Part shown: positions 1-7,020 of the stretch, piece by piece
Numbering within the stretch: the stretch's first letter is position 1
How the letters are laid out: each line of letters starts with the position of its first letter
Assembly (NCBI GenBank): GCA_949440065.1
Contig: CASRZP010000020.1
Coordinates: forward strand, 1 to 16,680
From: an uncultured Bacilli bacterium
GTDB taxonomy: Bacteria; Bacillota_I; Bacilli_A; RF39; UBA660
Reading direction: 5' to 3'
DNA: 16,680 nucleotides
Notes under the pieces: model-generated
The model's database searches: none
What the model was told of the DNA's origin: nothing
What the model saw: only the letters and a program-made list of their open reading frames with translations
Made by a program: the position numbers and the translations under genes

Positions 1-314
1 AAACGAGTAAATACTATCATGGTGAAAAAGTTGCCTTTGGTGCTATTTGTCAATTATTTTTAGAAAATCGTCCTTGGGAAGAAATTAATACCGTCATTGA
101 CTTTTGTATTTCCGTAGGACTTCCTGTTACTTTAGAAGAAATTGGTATTAGAAATACTAGTGAAGAACACTTAATGCCTGTAGCAATAGAAGCAACAAAA
201 TCTTATTTATTCCAAGCTGAACCAGTAAGTGTAACCAAAGAAGCAGTTTATGGTTCGATGATACTTGCTAGTGCTTTTGGTAGACAAAGAAAAGAAAGTA
301 GAAAACGCCGTTAA
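1..314 (+). CDS. gldA: Glycerol dehydrogenase, C-terminal part (partial, runs off the left edge)
   Basis: The frame is open from the window edge to TAA at 312-314 and gives about 103 residues. The segment YYHGEKVAFG near the start matches the conserved metal-binding region of GldA-type iron-containing alcohol dehydrogenases, where the His of HGE(K/R)VAFG binds the catalytic metal. The following QLFLEN, the VIDFCISVGLPVTLEEIGI stretch (which matches GldA closely) and the terminal Ala/Phe-rich helix fit the same family. GldA oxidises glycerol to dihydroxyacetone with NAD in the cytoplasm. The N-terminal NAD-binding half lies outside the window. The tail RQRKESRKRR is unusually basic, and its codons also form one arm of the terminator hairpin. 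The family call is firm; substrate preference within the family is less certain. Confidence 0.88.
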   Translation, partial: TSKYYHGEKVAFGAICQLFLENRPWEEINTVIDFCISVGLPVTLEEIGIRNTSEEHLMPVAIEATKSYLFQAEPVSVTKEAVYGSMILASAFGRQRKESRKRR

Positions 315-330
315 TACTTTCTTTTTTATT
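292..330 (+). terminator. Intrinsic terminator of gldA, overlapping its 3' end
   Basis: A 9-bp perfect stem, AAGAAAGTA (292-300) with TACTTTCTT (315-323), is followed by a T-rich run. The left arm lies in the last gldA codons. The loop is 14 nt and can pair further inside (AAC/GTT). The opposite strand also has a T-rich flank, so it may serve the convergent nagZ as well. Confidence 0.7.
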
Positions 331-1714
331 TGTGATTTTCAAACATTAGTCCTTTATAATACTTCCATGCGAGTACTCTAAAGGCTAACTTGTCAATTTG
401 ACTTTGACTAATGGTACCATCTAATAGACCTGCCTTAATCGTATTTATACTTTCTTCATAATCCGTAGTAATAATCAAATCATTTCCTGCTAGTATTGCT
501 TTTAGCTCTTTTTCATCAATACTAGAAGTTGCCCCCATAGCTAAATCATCCGTAATAATGATTCCAGTAAAATCTAATTCATTACGAAGTAAATTATGTA
601 CACTTGGCGATAGTGATGCTGGAAGATTGGCATCCATATTTTCTACTGTATTATGACTGACTAAAACAGCTTCTGCTCCTACATCAATTCCTGCTTTAAA
701 AGGAGGAATATCAAAAGCAATAATATCATCATATGGCCGATCATCAAGTACACTACCAGTGTGTGTATCATTATTATTTCCATAACCAGGAAAATGTTTT
801 AATGTATAAGATACTCCTGTATTCTTACTAGCTTCGATTACTGTTTTTGCAAAAGTTGCTGTTTTGGTGGTATCTTCTCCTAAAGTTCTATTATACATAT
901 AATCAGTTGAATTAGTTGATACATCAACAACAGGAGCAAGATTTAAATTAAGTCCTAAGTTCTTTAATATCTTACTTTTATTAATGGTATCCTCACGAAT
1001 TTTATCAAAACCACCTGCTTGATATAACTCTCTTGGCGATTTGAACTTTTCACTTACTAAATTAGGATTGCTACTAACACGTGTAACCGTTCCCCCTTCT
1101 TCATCTACAGCAGTAAGCAAGGGAACATTAGCTTTTTTTTGCACATCCTCAATCATTTTTTTTACTTGGGCTTCTGTTTTATCTTTAAAGTCTCGCTCAA
1201 AGAATACATATCCACCAAAATGATATTTTTTTAATGCCTCAATAGCTTTAGCATCACTATCTGGATACCTCACCAAAAGAATTTGTCCGATTCGCTCTTC
1301 TTGTGTTAATTCCTTTAACTTTTGATACGCCAACTGATAATAATCTTTGAAAATCCCATCATCTAACCAGTCGTTAGGAATTCCATCTTTATTTACTGAT
1401 GGAGTCATTCTTTGATAATTTAAAATTTTTCCATCTTGTAGACTTCGGTTTTTATCTAATAGTCCAGCGTATTCAATCACTAGCTCATCGCCAATATCTA
1501 CTTGCATATTTTTAGCATTAAACGTATAAATCACATGATTTTTATCTTGTACCATTACTTTAGTATCATCCACATATAACACGGTAGACTCAATGAGCCT
1601 CTTTTCTTGATTTGTTTGTTTTTGATATATAGAAACGGCATTAATCGATAAAATGCCAATAGCAAGAATTAATGTTATACTAATGATATAACCAATTAAA
1701 TTTTCTTTTTTCAT
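326..1714 (-). CDS. nagZ: Membrane-anchored glycoside hydrolase family 3, beta-N-acetylhexosaminidase (NagZ type)
   Basis: The 462-residue protein starts at an ATG 5 nt after an AGGTGATG-type ribosome binding site. Residues 9-28 form a single N-terminal membrane anchor with no lipobox. Residues 40-105 form a small beta-rich extracytoplasmic segment. The GH3 TIM barrel follows from about 135. Visible motifs are AVDEEGGTVTR (202-212, substrate binding), KHFPGYGNNNDTHTG (306-320, where the DTH His is the likely general acid/base of the Asp-His dyad in NagZ enzymes) and IITDDLAMGA (386-395, containing the nucleophile Asp). NagZ enzymes release N-acetylglucosamine from muropeptides, so a role in cell-wall turnover outside the membrane is likely. 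It is convergent with gldA and its 3' end touches that gene's terminator. The membrane anchor plus extra N-terminal domain is an uncommon arrangement. Other GH3 specificities are possible, but the motifs favour NagZ. Confidence 0.85.
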   Translation of the reverse strand: MKKENLIGYIISITLILAIGILSINAVSIYQKQTNQEKRLIESTVLYVDDTKVMVQDKNHVIYTFNAKNMQVDIGDELVIEYAGLLDKNRSLQDGKILNYQRMTPSVNKDGIPNDWLDDGIFKDYYQLAYQKLKELTQEERIGQILLVRYPDSDAKAIEALKKYHFGGYVFFERDFKDKTEAQVKKMIEDVQKKANVPLLTAVDEEGGTVTRVSSNPNLVSEKFKSPRELYQAGGFDKIREDTINKSKILKNLGLNLNLAPVVDVSTNSTDYMYNRTLGEDTTKTATFAKTVIEASKNTGVSYTLKHFPGYGNNNDTHTGSVLDDRPYDDIIAFDIPPFKAGIDVGAEAVLVSHNTVENMDANLPASLSPSVHNLLRNELDFTGIIITDDLAMGATSSIDEKELKAILAGNDLIITTDYEESINTIKAGLLDGTISQSQIDKLAFRVLAWKYYKGLMFENHK

Positions 1715-1787
1715 TTCATCACCTACTACTACGAGTGTATTCTAATTGGTGAAAAGTAGACTAAAATTTAGCTTTTTTCTTAAAATC

Positions 1788-1808
1788 TTGTTATAATAAA
1801 AATAACAA
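1788..1808 (+). promoter_or_regulatory. Promoter region with inverted repeat (candidate operator) of the flavin reductase gene
   Basis: A perfect inverted repeat, TTGTTAT-N7-ATAACAA, overlaps a consensus -10 box, TATAAT (1792-1797). No good -35 is seen. The ribosome binding site AAGGAG (1811-1816) lies 9 nt before the ATG. Repeat position over the -10 suits a repressor site. The sequence is very AT-rich, so chance is possible. Confidence 0.4.
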
Positions 1809-1825
1809 AAAAGGAGCATAAAATA

Positions 1826-2428
1826 ATGAAAAATAGTAAAATCACAAGAAAAATTACACAAGGAATGTATGTTTTAACCACAAAAAATGGTGGTTGTATA
1901 GTTGATGCTGTTAGTCAAATTAGTGCTGGAGTCAATCCTTTAATTGCTGTTTCTGTAATGAAAAATAATTATACCAATCAATTACTAAAACAAAATAAAA
2001 GATTTGCTTTATCGATTTTAGGAAAAGAAAACGTTGGAGAAATCATTAAAACTTTTGGTTTTTCATCATCCAAAGATACGAATAAATTTGAAAAAATAAA
2101 CATTTTAGAAATTTTAGAAATTCCTATTATTAAGGATACTTTAGGATATATGATTTGTGATATAATAGACGATATAGAAAATGAAACACATACTTTATTT
2201 ATTGGCAAACTGATAGAAGGAGATGTTTTTTCAAAGCAAGATGCAATGAGTTATCAATATTATCAAGACCATAAAGAAGAAATCTTAAAAGTTACAACTT
2301 TTAGTGGTAAAACTTACTTTATGTGTACCATTTGTGGATATATTTATGAAAATGATGAATTACCTAGCAATTTTACTTGTCCAAAATGTGGTGTAAGTGC
2401 CGAGTTATTCGTAAAAAAGGAAAAATAA
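1826..2428 (+). CDS. Flavin reductase domain fused to a rubredoxin-like domain (Hrb-type)
   Basis: Residues 1-160 match the flavin reductase-like FMN-binding fold (GMYVLTTKNGG near the N-terminus, then the VSVMKNNYTNQLL and F-A-L-S-I-L segments). Residues 165-198 are a compact rubredoxin-type iron site with four cysteines, C167-x2-C170 and C185-x2-C188. The spacing between the two pairs is short, as in rubrerythrin and Hrb-type domains rather than in free rubredoxin. Flavin reductase-rubredoxin fusions such as high-molecular-weight rubredoxin pass electrons from NAD(P)H via FMN to the iron centre and on to flavodiiron proteins or peroxide/oxygen-reducing partners. A role in oxidative stress defence of an anaerobe is therefore likely. 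No partner gene lies beside it. It is a single-gene unit with its own promoter and terminator. The exact electron acceptor cannot be told from sequence. Confidence 0.85.
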   Translation: MKNSKITRKITQGMYVLTTKNGGCIVDAVSQISAGVNPLIAVSVMKNNYTNQLLKQNKRFALSILGKENVGEIIKTFGFSSSKDTNKFEKINILEILEIPIIKDTLGYMICDIIDDIENETHTLFIGKLIEGDVFSKQDAMSYQYYQDHKEEILKVTTFSGKTYFMCTICGYIYENDELPSNFTCPKCGVSAELFVKKEK

Positions 2429-2454
2429 AAAGGTCTATTTCTAGAACCTATTTG

Positions 2455-2492
2455 CCCATTTAGTCTAAACTTCTAAATGGGTGTTTTATTTT
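2455..2492 (+). terminator. Intrinsic terminator after the flavin reductase gene
   Basis: A 9-bp perfect stem, CCCATTTAG (2455-2463) with CTAAATGGG (2473-2481), is followed by TGTTTTATTTT. The reverse strand lacks a T-run, so it acts on the plus strand. Its left arm contains the stop codon of the convergent 84-residue gene. Confidence 0.8.
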
Positions 2493-2714
2493 GTCTTTTA
2501 AAGCTTTTTTAAAAATATCCATAGCTACTTCTTCAATATAAAGTGCTTCATCCATAGAAACCTCTAACTTTGTACTCAATTCTCTTACGATTAAATCTTT
2601 GTTTTTTTGGCTAATAAAGAAATTTTTTTCTAAGACTTCCATAATTAACTCACATTTTTCTATCGGATAATTTAATGCTTCACTTAATTTTATCGTAAAG
2701 TCATATTTATTCAT
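2460..2714 (-). CDS. Small helical protein coupled to the XRE-DUF2975 regulator, function unknown
   Basis: The protein is 84 residues, highly charged and predicted mostly helical, with no membrane segment or cysteine cluster. I do not recognise a family. Its ATG directly follows the TAA of the upstream regulator gene with no base between them, so translation is probably coupled by re-initiation and the two proteins are likely made in a fixed ratio. It ends in KHPFRSLD. The tight linkage suggests a protein partner or modulator of the membrane regulator; that is inference. The stop lies inside the terminator stem of the opposite-strand flavin reductase gene. Confidence 0.75.
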   Translation of the reverse strand: MNKYDFTIKLSEALNYPIEKCELIMEVLEKNFFISQKNKDLIVRELSTKLEVSMDEALYIEEVAMDIFKKALKDKIKHPFRSLD

Positions 2715-3629
2715 TTACTCATACATCCTTCCTTTAGAGTCTAGTTGAATTTCATAGCCATATTGGAAAATATATACCATGCTAAATAGAAATAAAATTT
2801 CCATTAAATCGAATAATTCAAAGCCAAAGCCAAATGGAAAATCAGCTTTTAATATGAACTCCATTACTACTTCACTAAAATTAGGAAGAATAATTAACCC
2901 TATCATTAAATAAGCCATTTTCTTAATGTGATGAATATTTTCTAATGTAAATGGCGTTTGCTCTTGTTCAATATTTTTAAATAACTTTTCTAAATGCGTT
3001 AAGATAATCATTAGAATAATTAAAGTTACCATTAACACACTTAATGCAATTTCTACATATGTTATCATTTCCCCTTTAGTATATCTTTGATAAAATTCTC
3101 TAATTTTAGAAAACTCCAAACCTTGATATGTTTCTTCTATCACCTCATTTTTATAAGTTATTTTGATATGATTATCCACTTCATTAATCGTAAGAGGATA
3201 CTTTCCACTTTTTATCATAATTTCATTTCCATGAACAGATGTTATTTGAATTAAATAAGGCATAGCTACCATAGCTAATAAGATAACAGGTAAAGCTATC
3301 ATTAATAAAATTTTACCTAATTTGGCAATTAAAGCAATTCCCCTACTTAACCCTTTCACCTTTTTTTGTTGTTCCATTTTAAATTTTACCACATTATTTT
3401 TAATCTCGTCATCTAATAAATTAGAATCAATAATACCATCATTTACTAAATCGTTAATCTTACAATGAAATATTTTACATAACTGTAAAATATTATTCAT
3501 CTCAGGGTACGCCTCTGATGTTTCCCATTTACTGACACTTTGACGTGAAACTCCTACTTTTTCAGCTAAGTCTTCTTGTGATAAATTTCTTGATTTTCTA
3601 AGTTTTTTCAAATTTTCTCCAAATTTCAT
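2715..3629 (-). CDS. XRE-family transcriptional regulator with a DUF2975-like membrane domain
   Basis: Residues 7-60 form a helix-turn-helix of the XRE/Cro type (LSQEDLAEKVGVSRQSVSKWE covers the recognition helix). A charged linker follows. Four membrane segments are visible near 105-128, 191-214, 238-258 and 272-290, with an external loop of about 60 residues between the first two. The stretch LFKNIEQEQTPFTLENIHHIKKM (216-238) and the end YIFQYGYEIQ match the DUF2975 pattern. DUF2975 proteins are normally separate membrane proteins encoded beside small XRE regulators; here the DNA-binding and membrane parts are one 304-residue chain, so the regulator is probably membrane-tethered and senses a membrane or external signal. 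An AGAGGTGA ribosome binding site precedes the ATG. It leads a two-gene operon with the 84-residue protein and is divergent from the small XRE gene at 3852. Confidence 0.85.
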   Translation of the reverse strand: MKFGENLKKLRKSRNLSQEDLAEKVGVSRQSVSKWETSEAYPEMNNILQLCKIFHCKINDLVNDGIIDSNLLDDEIKNNVVKFKMEQQKKVKGLSRGIALIAKLGKILLMIALPVILLAMVAMPYLIQITSVHGNEIMIKSGKYPLTINEVDNHIKITYKNEVIEETYQGLEFSKIREFYQRYTKGEMITYVEIALSVLMVTLIILMIILTHLEKLFKNIEQEQTPFTLENIHHIKKMAYLMIGLIILPNFSEVVMEFILKADFPFGFGFELFDLMEILFLFSMVYIFQYGYEIQLDSKGRMYE

Positions 3630-3651
3630 TTTCTTTTCACCTCTTTCCTTG

Positions 3652-3694
3652 ATTATAGTTGAAAACTTTCAATTTTAACATCAACTTTTAGTTG
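3652..3694 (-). promoter_or_regulatory. Promoter and two palindromes upstream of the XRE-DUF2975 gene
   Basis: On the minus strand a TATAAT -10 box occupies 3657-3652, with only a weak -35. The palindrome TTGAAAACTTTCAA (3659-3672) fills the spacer, and a second, CAACT-TTT-AGTTG (3682-3694), lies just upstream of the -35 position. This is the usual place for repressor operators and suggests autoregulation. Confidence 0.45.
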
Positions 3695-3749
3695 CACTTT
3701 TTTAATTTTTTTTAATTTGCTGCATATTTTTCCATATATTTCCAATAAT

Positions 3750-3835
3750 ATGTTACATAGAGTAACATTTTTTATTAATATGATACACTTTTTACATTTT
3801 CAAGAATTTTGTCATGTTTAGTAATATAATGTTAC
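3750..3835 (+). promoter_or_regulatory. Promoter and operator-like repeats of the small XRE regulator gene
   Basis: A perfect inverted repeat, ATGTTAC-N5-GTAACAT, lies at 3750-3768. A second copy of the half-site, AATGTTAC, occurs at 3828-3835 within GTAATATAATGTTAC, which overlaps the -10 box TATAAT (3825-3830). No good -35 is seen. Two copies of one half-site around the promoter of an XRE gene point to autorepression. The ribosome binding site is AAAGGGG (3839-3845), 6 nt before the start. Confidence 0.5.
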
Positions 3836-3851
3836 AAGAAAGGGGCTATGT

Positions 3852-4205
3852 ATGTTTAGTAAAAGCTTGGTAAATCTAAGAGAATCTAAGAACTTACTGC
3901 AGAAAGATTTAGCAGATATTTTTAACGTAAGTCGCTCTACCATTAGCTCGTGGGAAAACGGTACTAGAACACCTGGCCCCGAGTTGTTAGTACAAATAGC
4001 AAATTATTTTGAAGTTTCAGTAGATTATCTTCTTGGAAATGAACATATTTGCTTATCTGAACTTGAAAAAATCGAAATTTTAAGAAATGCTTTAGTTAAA
4101 AAAGGATTTCTTGATAAAAATGAGAAAATGACAAAAAAACAATATGATAAATTTTTAGAGTTTTATCATGCAAATAAGCAATTTTTAAAAGATGATACAG
4201 AATAA
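3852..4205 (+). CDS. XRE-family helix-turn-helix transcriptional regulator
   Basis: The protein is 117 residues. Residues 5-60 are a canonical XRE/Cro helix-turn-helix: LRESKNLLQKDLADIF, then VSRSTISSWENGTRTP, then LLVQIANYFEVSVDYLLG. Residues 66-117 are a charged helical tail that may dimerise or bind a partner. It resembles phage-type and housekeeping repressors of the SinR/ImmR kind. The promoter carries matching half-sites, so it probably represses itself. It is divergent from the XRE-DUF2975 operon, with 222 bp between them. An ATG four bases upstream (3848) is out of frame, and the ribosome binding site spacing favours 3852. Targets beyond itself are unknown. Confidence 0.87.
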   Translation: MFSKSLVNLRESKNLLQKDLADIFNVSRSTISSWENGTRTPGPELLVQIANYFEVSVDYLLGNEHICLSELEKIEILRNALVKKGFLDKNEKMTKKQYDKFLEFYHANKQFLKDDTE

Positions 4206-4248
4206 TCACCTTTTCTTTTTTCCATACGATAATTTTTTAGGAGAGTTT

Positions 4249-4359
4249 ATGAGTAGAAATGAGATAAAACTATATCAAATTTTAATTCGTGTTATCATTA
4301 TTATCGCCATTATTGCTATTACCATTCTAATTTATCAGGCACAATCTCCACATCATTAG
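4249..4359 (+). CDS. 36-residue single-pass membrane peptide
   Basis: This short ORF reads from ATG at 4249 to TAG at 4357-4359 and has a good TTTAGGAGA ribosome binding site 5-6 nt upstream. The protein has a basic, polar N-terminus of about 8 residues, an Ile-rich membrane helix (residues 11-29) and a short polar tail ending in HH. No family is recognised. It lies 43 nt after the small XRE gene with no clear terminator between them, so it may be co-transcribed with the regulator. Composition and ribosome binding site support it as real; size and lack of homology keep confidence moderate. Confidence 0.5.
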   Translation: MSRNEIKLYQILIRVIIIIAIIAITILIYQAQSPHH

Positions 4360-4439
4360 TCCAAAAGTGTAAAATATAAAAGAATTGCTAGGAAATATTC
4401 TTTTTGTTTGCTAATATAATAGTATACAAGGAGGATTTA

Positions 4440-5240
4440 ATGAGTTTATTAGAATCAATTAAAAGTGGAAAAATTCCTTTTAATGAATTACAAAAAATGG
4501 AGATTACCCCTAGAGATATTAGAGAATTTGCAGACGATTATGAATATGTTTTATCTTTAGTAAAACAATATCGAAACTCTATCACAAACCGATATGATAT
4601 CGCCATGAAAATCGTCGAAAACTTAGTACCACTAGAACAATTTATTTTCTTATTTAAAGATAAAAATCATCATTTAGCAAGTTATTATGCTAATATTTCT
4701 AGTCAACTTTCTAATCCAAGATTAGCTATAGAAGTGCTACTAGGTTTAGCCAATTTGGAAAAAGAGGATTATGCTATTAAAAGTTTTAATACTATAGATT
4801 TTTCTATTTTTAAAGTAGATAAGGATAGCCGAGAATTAGGAGGAAATATTTTATTACTAGCAAAAAAAGAGGTATTTTCTTTTATTGATGATGAAGGATA
4901 TTATTTTAGAAATGATTTTGATAAGATTGCATCATCTATATTCAATAAGGGCTATTCCCTAGTTATTGTAACTGATCATGGATACCAAAGTATTGTTTCA
5001 AAATGGAAAATTAACACCCCTAAGAATAATAGTTTAGAATCTAGTGGTAACTTGTATTATTATTTGCAAGGCGAAGATAGTTTAACCACCGCGGTAAATA
5101 CCCTAGTAGATTTTATTTTTAAAAATGGCGGCGATTTAAACAGTATGGATAAAGAAAATTTATTAGAAGTATTAGTGAAACAGCAAAAAGGAAATAGTGA
5201 TACTAAACAATATACATTAAAAAAGGGACTTCCTAAATAG
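4440..5240 (+). CDS. Unrecognised soluble protein (266 residues)
   Basis: The longest open frame begins at 4404, but AAGGAGG at 4428-4434 sits 5 nt before the ATG at 4440, and a TATAAT -10 box at 4415-4420 lies inside the longer version, so 4440 is the true start. The N-terminal half (residues 1-110) looks all-helical. The rest is mixed alpha/beta, with a patch VIVTDHGYQSIVSKWKI near residues 180-196 that looks like a beta-hairpin. There is no signal peptide, membrane segment or metal motif. I do not recognise the family. It is a single-gene unit ending in a terminator shared with the convergent gene. Confidence 0.75.
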   Translation: MSLLESIKSGKIPFNELQKMEITPRDIREFADDYEYVLSLVKQYRNSITNRYDIAMKIVENLVPLEQFIFLFKDKNHHLASYYANISSQLSNPRLAIEVLLGLANLEKEDYAIKSFNTIDFSIFKVDKDSRELGGNILLLAKKEVFSFIDDEGYYFRNDFDKIASSIFNKGYSLVIVTDHGYQSIVSKWKINTPKNNSLESSGNLYYYLQGEDSLTTAVNTLVDFIFKNGGDLNSMDKENLLEVLVKQQKGNSDTKQYTLKKGLPK

Positions 5241-5250
5241 AGTCCTTTTT
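5219..5250. terminator. Bidirectional intrinsic terminator between convergent genes
   Basis: AAAAAGGGACT (about 5220-5230) pairs with AGTCCTTTTT (5241-5250), leaving one bulged G and a 10-nt loop. T-runs flank the stem on both strands. It overlaps the 3' end of the plus-strand gene and the stop codon of the minus-strand gene. Confidence 0.75.
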
Positions 5251-6346
5251 ATTGGAACAATGTTTTCTTTTTTATCAACGGTTTTTCTTCTTTTGTTATG
5301 TCATTATCTATCATATTAGAGAAAGTTTTTTCTAAAGTTTTCTCATTTGACTTTTCTTGTGATGTTTCTATCGCTTGTTCCTCTTTATATGACAATAAAA
5401 ATTGTTTTTGCTCTTCTAAATTCGCTTTTAATACACTAAGCTCTTCTAACTTCGTTTCTAATCCTAATTCGAGTATTTTTCTTTCTTCATTAGAATCTGT
5501 TAATTTTTCTGATAAAGCATTATCGTTTAGGGTTTCGTTGATTTGTTGGAATACTTGAAGATGCCTTTTGTTTCTTTTTATATTATAACCAACAGTCCCA
5601 ATGATTCCTATAAGAAGAGGGGCAAAAATAAGTGAAGGAGTAGTAATAAATTTTGCAATAGGAAGTAACGTTAAAAGCATAGTCATTATTCCACCCATTA
5701 TTCCACTCATCGATAAGCGTATTTCCATCTCTATGGAATCTCTCATTGACCAAAATTTATCATGTAAATGTTTTTGTGTACTTAACACATCTAATTCTTC
5801 ATAGTTTTTCTCTAGTTTTTTTGTATATTCTTCTATCAAGCTTTGTGCTTCTTCTCTCGTCTTAGGAGCAGTTTTTTCTAATATATCGTACTGATTCGAT
5901 AAAGTATGTATCATCGATTGTTTTAATTCTATTCCTTGCTTTACTTTCATTAGCACTTGATTTTTACTTTTTCCCTTCCCTACTTCTATTTCATATTTTT
6001 CTTGTTCTAAAAGTTTTTCTACCTCAGTGGTTGCATTAGAAAATGCTTGAAGTCTCTCTTTTACTTTATACTTTCTATTTAGCCCGTAATTCATAGCACT
6101 TCCTATTACTAAAGAACTTGCTAGCACGATAAGATGTGATAATAAACCACCTGAAAAAGTAATCAATAAAATCATTCCAACAAAATAGGGAAAAATAGAA
6201 AAAGCAAAAGTATTAAACAATTTAGTTTCCCATAGATTTGCATTAGCCATACGAGCTTTTTCATCATTTTCATTTATAGTATTTTCATTCTTTATTATTT
6301 CTTCTTCTATAGCACGATAAATATTTTTTAAATTCTCATTATTCAT
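5249..6346 (-). CDS. Coiled-coil protein with two membrane hairpins, function unknown
   Basis: The protein is 365 residues with a strong GGGAGG ribosome binding site 9 nt upstream. The layout is a charged helical N-terminus (1-40), a membrane hairpin at about 44-64 and 66-88, a long Glu/Lys-rich coiled coil (92-200), a second hairpin at about 213-231 and 236-254, another coiled coil (258-328) and a polar tail. Both coiled coils are probably on the same, cytoplasmic, side. No catalytic motif or cysteine pair is seen. I do not recognise the family; the symmetric hairpin-coil-hairpin-coil plan suggests a scaffold or membrane-shaping role, which is inference. A TTTACA-17-TAATAT promoter lies upstream. 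Confidence 0.72.
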   Translation of the reverse strand: MNNENLKNIYRAIEEEIIKNENTINENDEKARMANANLWETKLFNTFAFSIFPYFVGMILLITFSGGLLSHLIVLASSLVIGSAMNYGLNRKYKVKERLQAFSNATTEVEKLLEQEKYEIEVGKGKSKNQVLMKVKQGIELKQSMIHTLSNQYDILEKTAPKTREEAQSLIEEYTKKLEKNYEELDVLSTQKHLHDKFWSMRDSIEMEIRLSMSGIMGGIMTMLLTLLPIAKFITTPSLIFAPLLIGIIGTVGYNIKRNKRHLQVFQQINETLNDNALSEKLTDSNEERKILELGLETKLEELSVLKANLEEQKQFLLSYKEEQAIETSQEKSNEKTLEKTFSNMIDNDITKEEKPLIKKKTLFQ

Positions 6347-6373
6347 TCAAATAACCTCCCAAAGTTATCTATT

Positions 6374-6402
6374 ATATTAACATAATCTTCCTATCCTGTA
6401 AA
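6374..6402 (-). promoter_or_regulatory. Promoter of the coiled-coil membrane protein gene
   Basis: On the minus strand, TTTACA (6402-6397) is separated by 17 nt from TAATAT (6379-6374). An overlapping TATAAT (6376-6371) could serve instead, with a longer spacer. Confidence 0.5.
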
Positions 6403-6454
6403 TATCGCTAAGTAACTTCAGTGATTTATCCTTAATAATTGGAATATTTTTCTA

Positions 6455-6991
6455 TTATCGATAACTAGCAACAGTGCATCTTCCTGTTTCATTATTAATG
6501 GTTGCCCCTAACCTTTGACCATTTTTATCTGCCCAGGTATAACCTATAGAACTACTTGTTTTACTACTAACTACCCCTTCAGCACCAATTTTTTCTACTA
6601 ATTCCTGGTAAGTAATTCCCTTATCTAATAATTCTTGTAATTCACTTCTACTTGGTAATACTACTTTATCATCTTTAATCGATTCTTTATCAATTGTTGC
6701 TTGAACAATTTGACCACTGGTTCCAGGTTTCAAAGTAATCCAGTTTTTGCTATCTAGTTTCCACGTCGTTTCCCCGCTGAACTCACTTGTTGTTCCTTCA
6801 AATCCAATCATTTCATCAATTTCTTCTTTAGTATTGGTAACTTCTATTTTCTTAATGCACTCAACTACTGTACAATTACCTTTTACATCCTCCGTTTTAT
6901 TTTCTTCCCTCTTTTCTTCACCACATCCTGTAACAAAGCAAATTATTGCTAAGCTTGTAACCATTCCTAATCCTATTTTCTTTAAACTCAT
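6455..6991 (-). CDS. Lipoprotein with two BLIP/DUF3862-like repeats
   Basis: The protein is 178 residues. Residues 1-23 are a lipoprotein signal ending in FVTGC, with Cys23 as the lipidation site, followed by a charged linker. Two repeats follow. Residues 50-110 read TKEEIDEMIGFEGT, then TTWKL. Residues 125-178 read ITYQELVEKIGAEGV, then YTWADKNGQRLGATI. The pattern (helix, G-x-x-G turn, beta strands with a central Trp, then a basic or acidic strand) matches the tandem fold of beta-lactamase-inhibitor-like (BLIP) and DUF3862 proteins. These bind other proteins or help envelope assembly; the ligand is unknown. Cysteines at about 40, 45 and 172 could form a disulfide. It is the second gene of an operon with the DUF3592 gene, 29 nt downstream of it, with a GAAGGA-type ribosome binding site. 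Confidence 0.75.
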   Translation of the reverse strand: MSLKKIGLGMVTSLAIICFVTGCGEEKREENKTEDVKGNCTVVECIKKIEVTNTKEEIDEMIGFEGTTSEFSGETTWKLDSKNWITLKPGTSGQIVQATIDKESIKDDKVVLPSRSELQELLDKGITYQELVEKIGAEGVVSSKTSSSIGYTWADKNGQRLGATINNETGRCTVASYR

Positions 6992-7020
6992 TTTTTCTTC
7001 CTTCTTTCCATTATTCTTAT

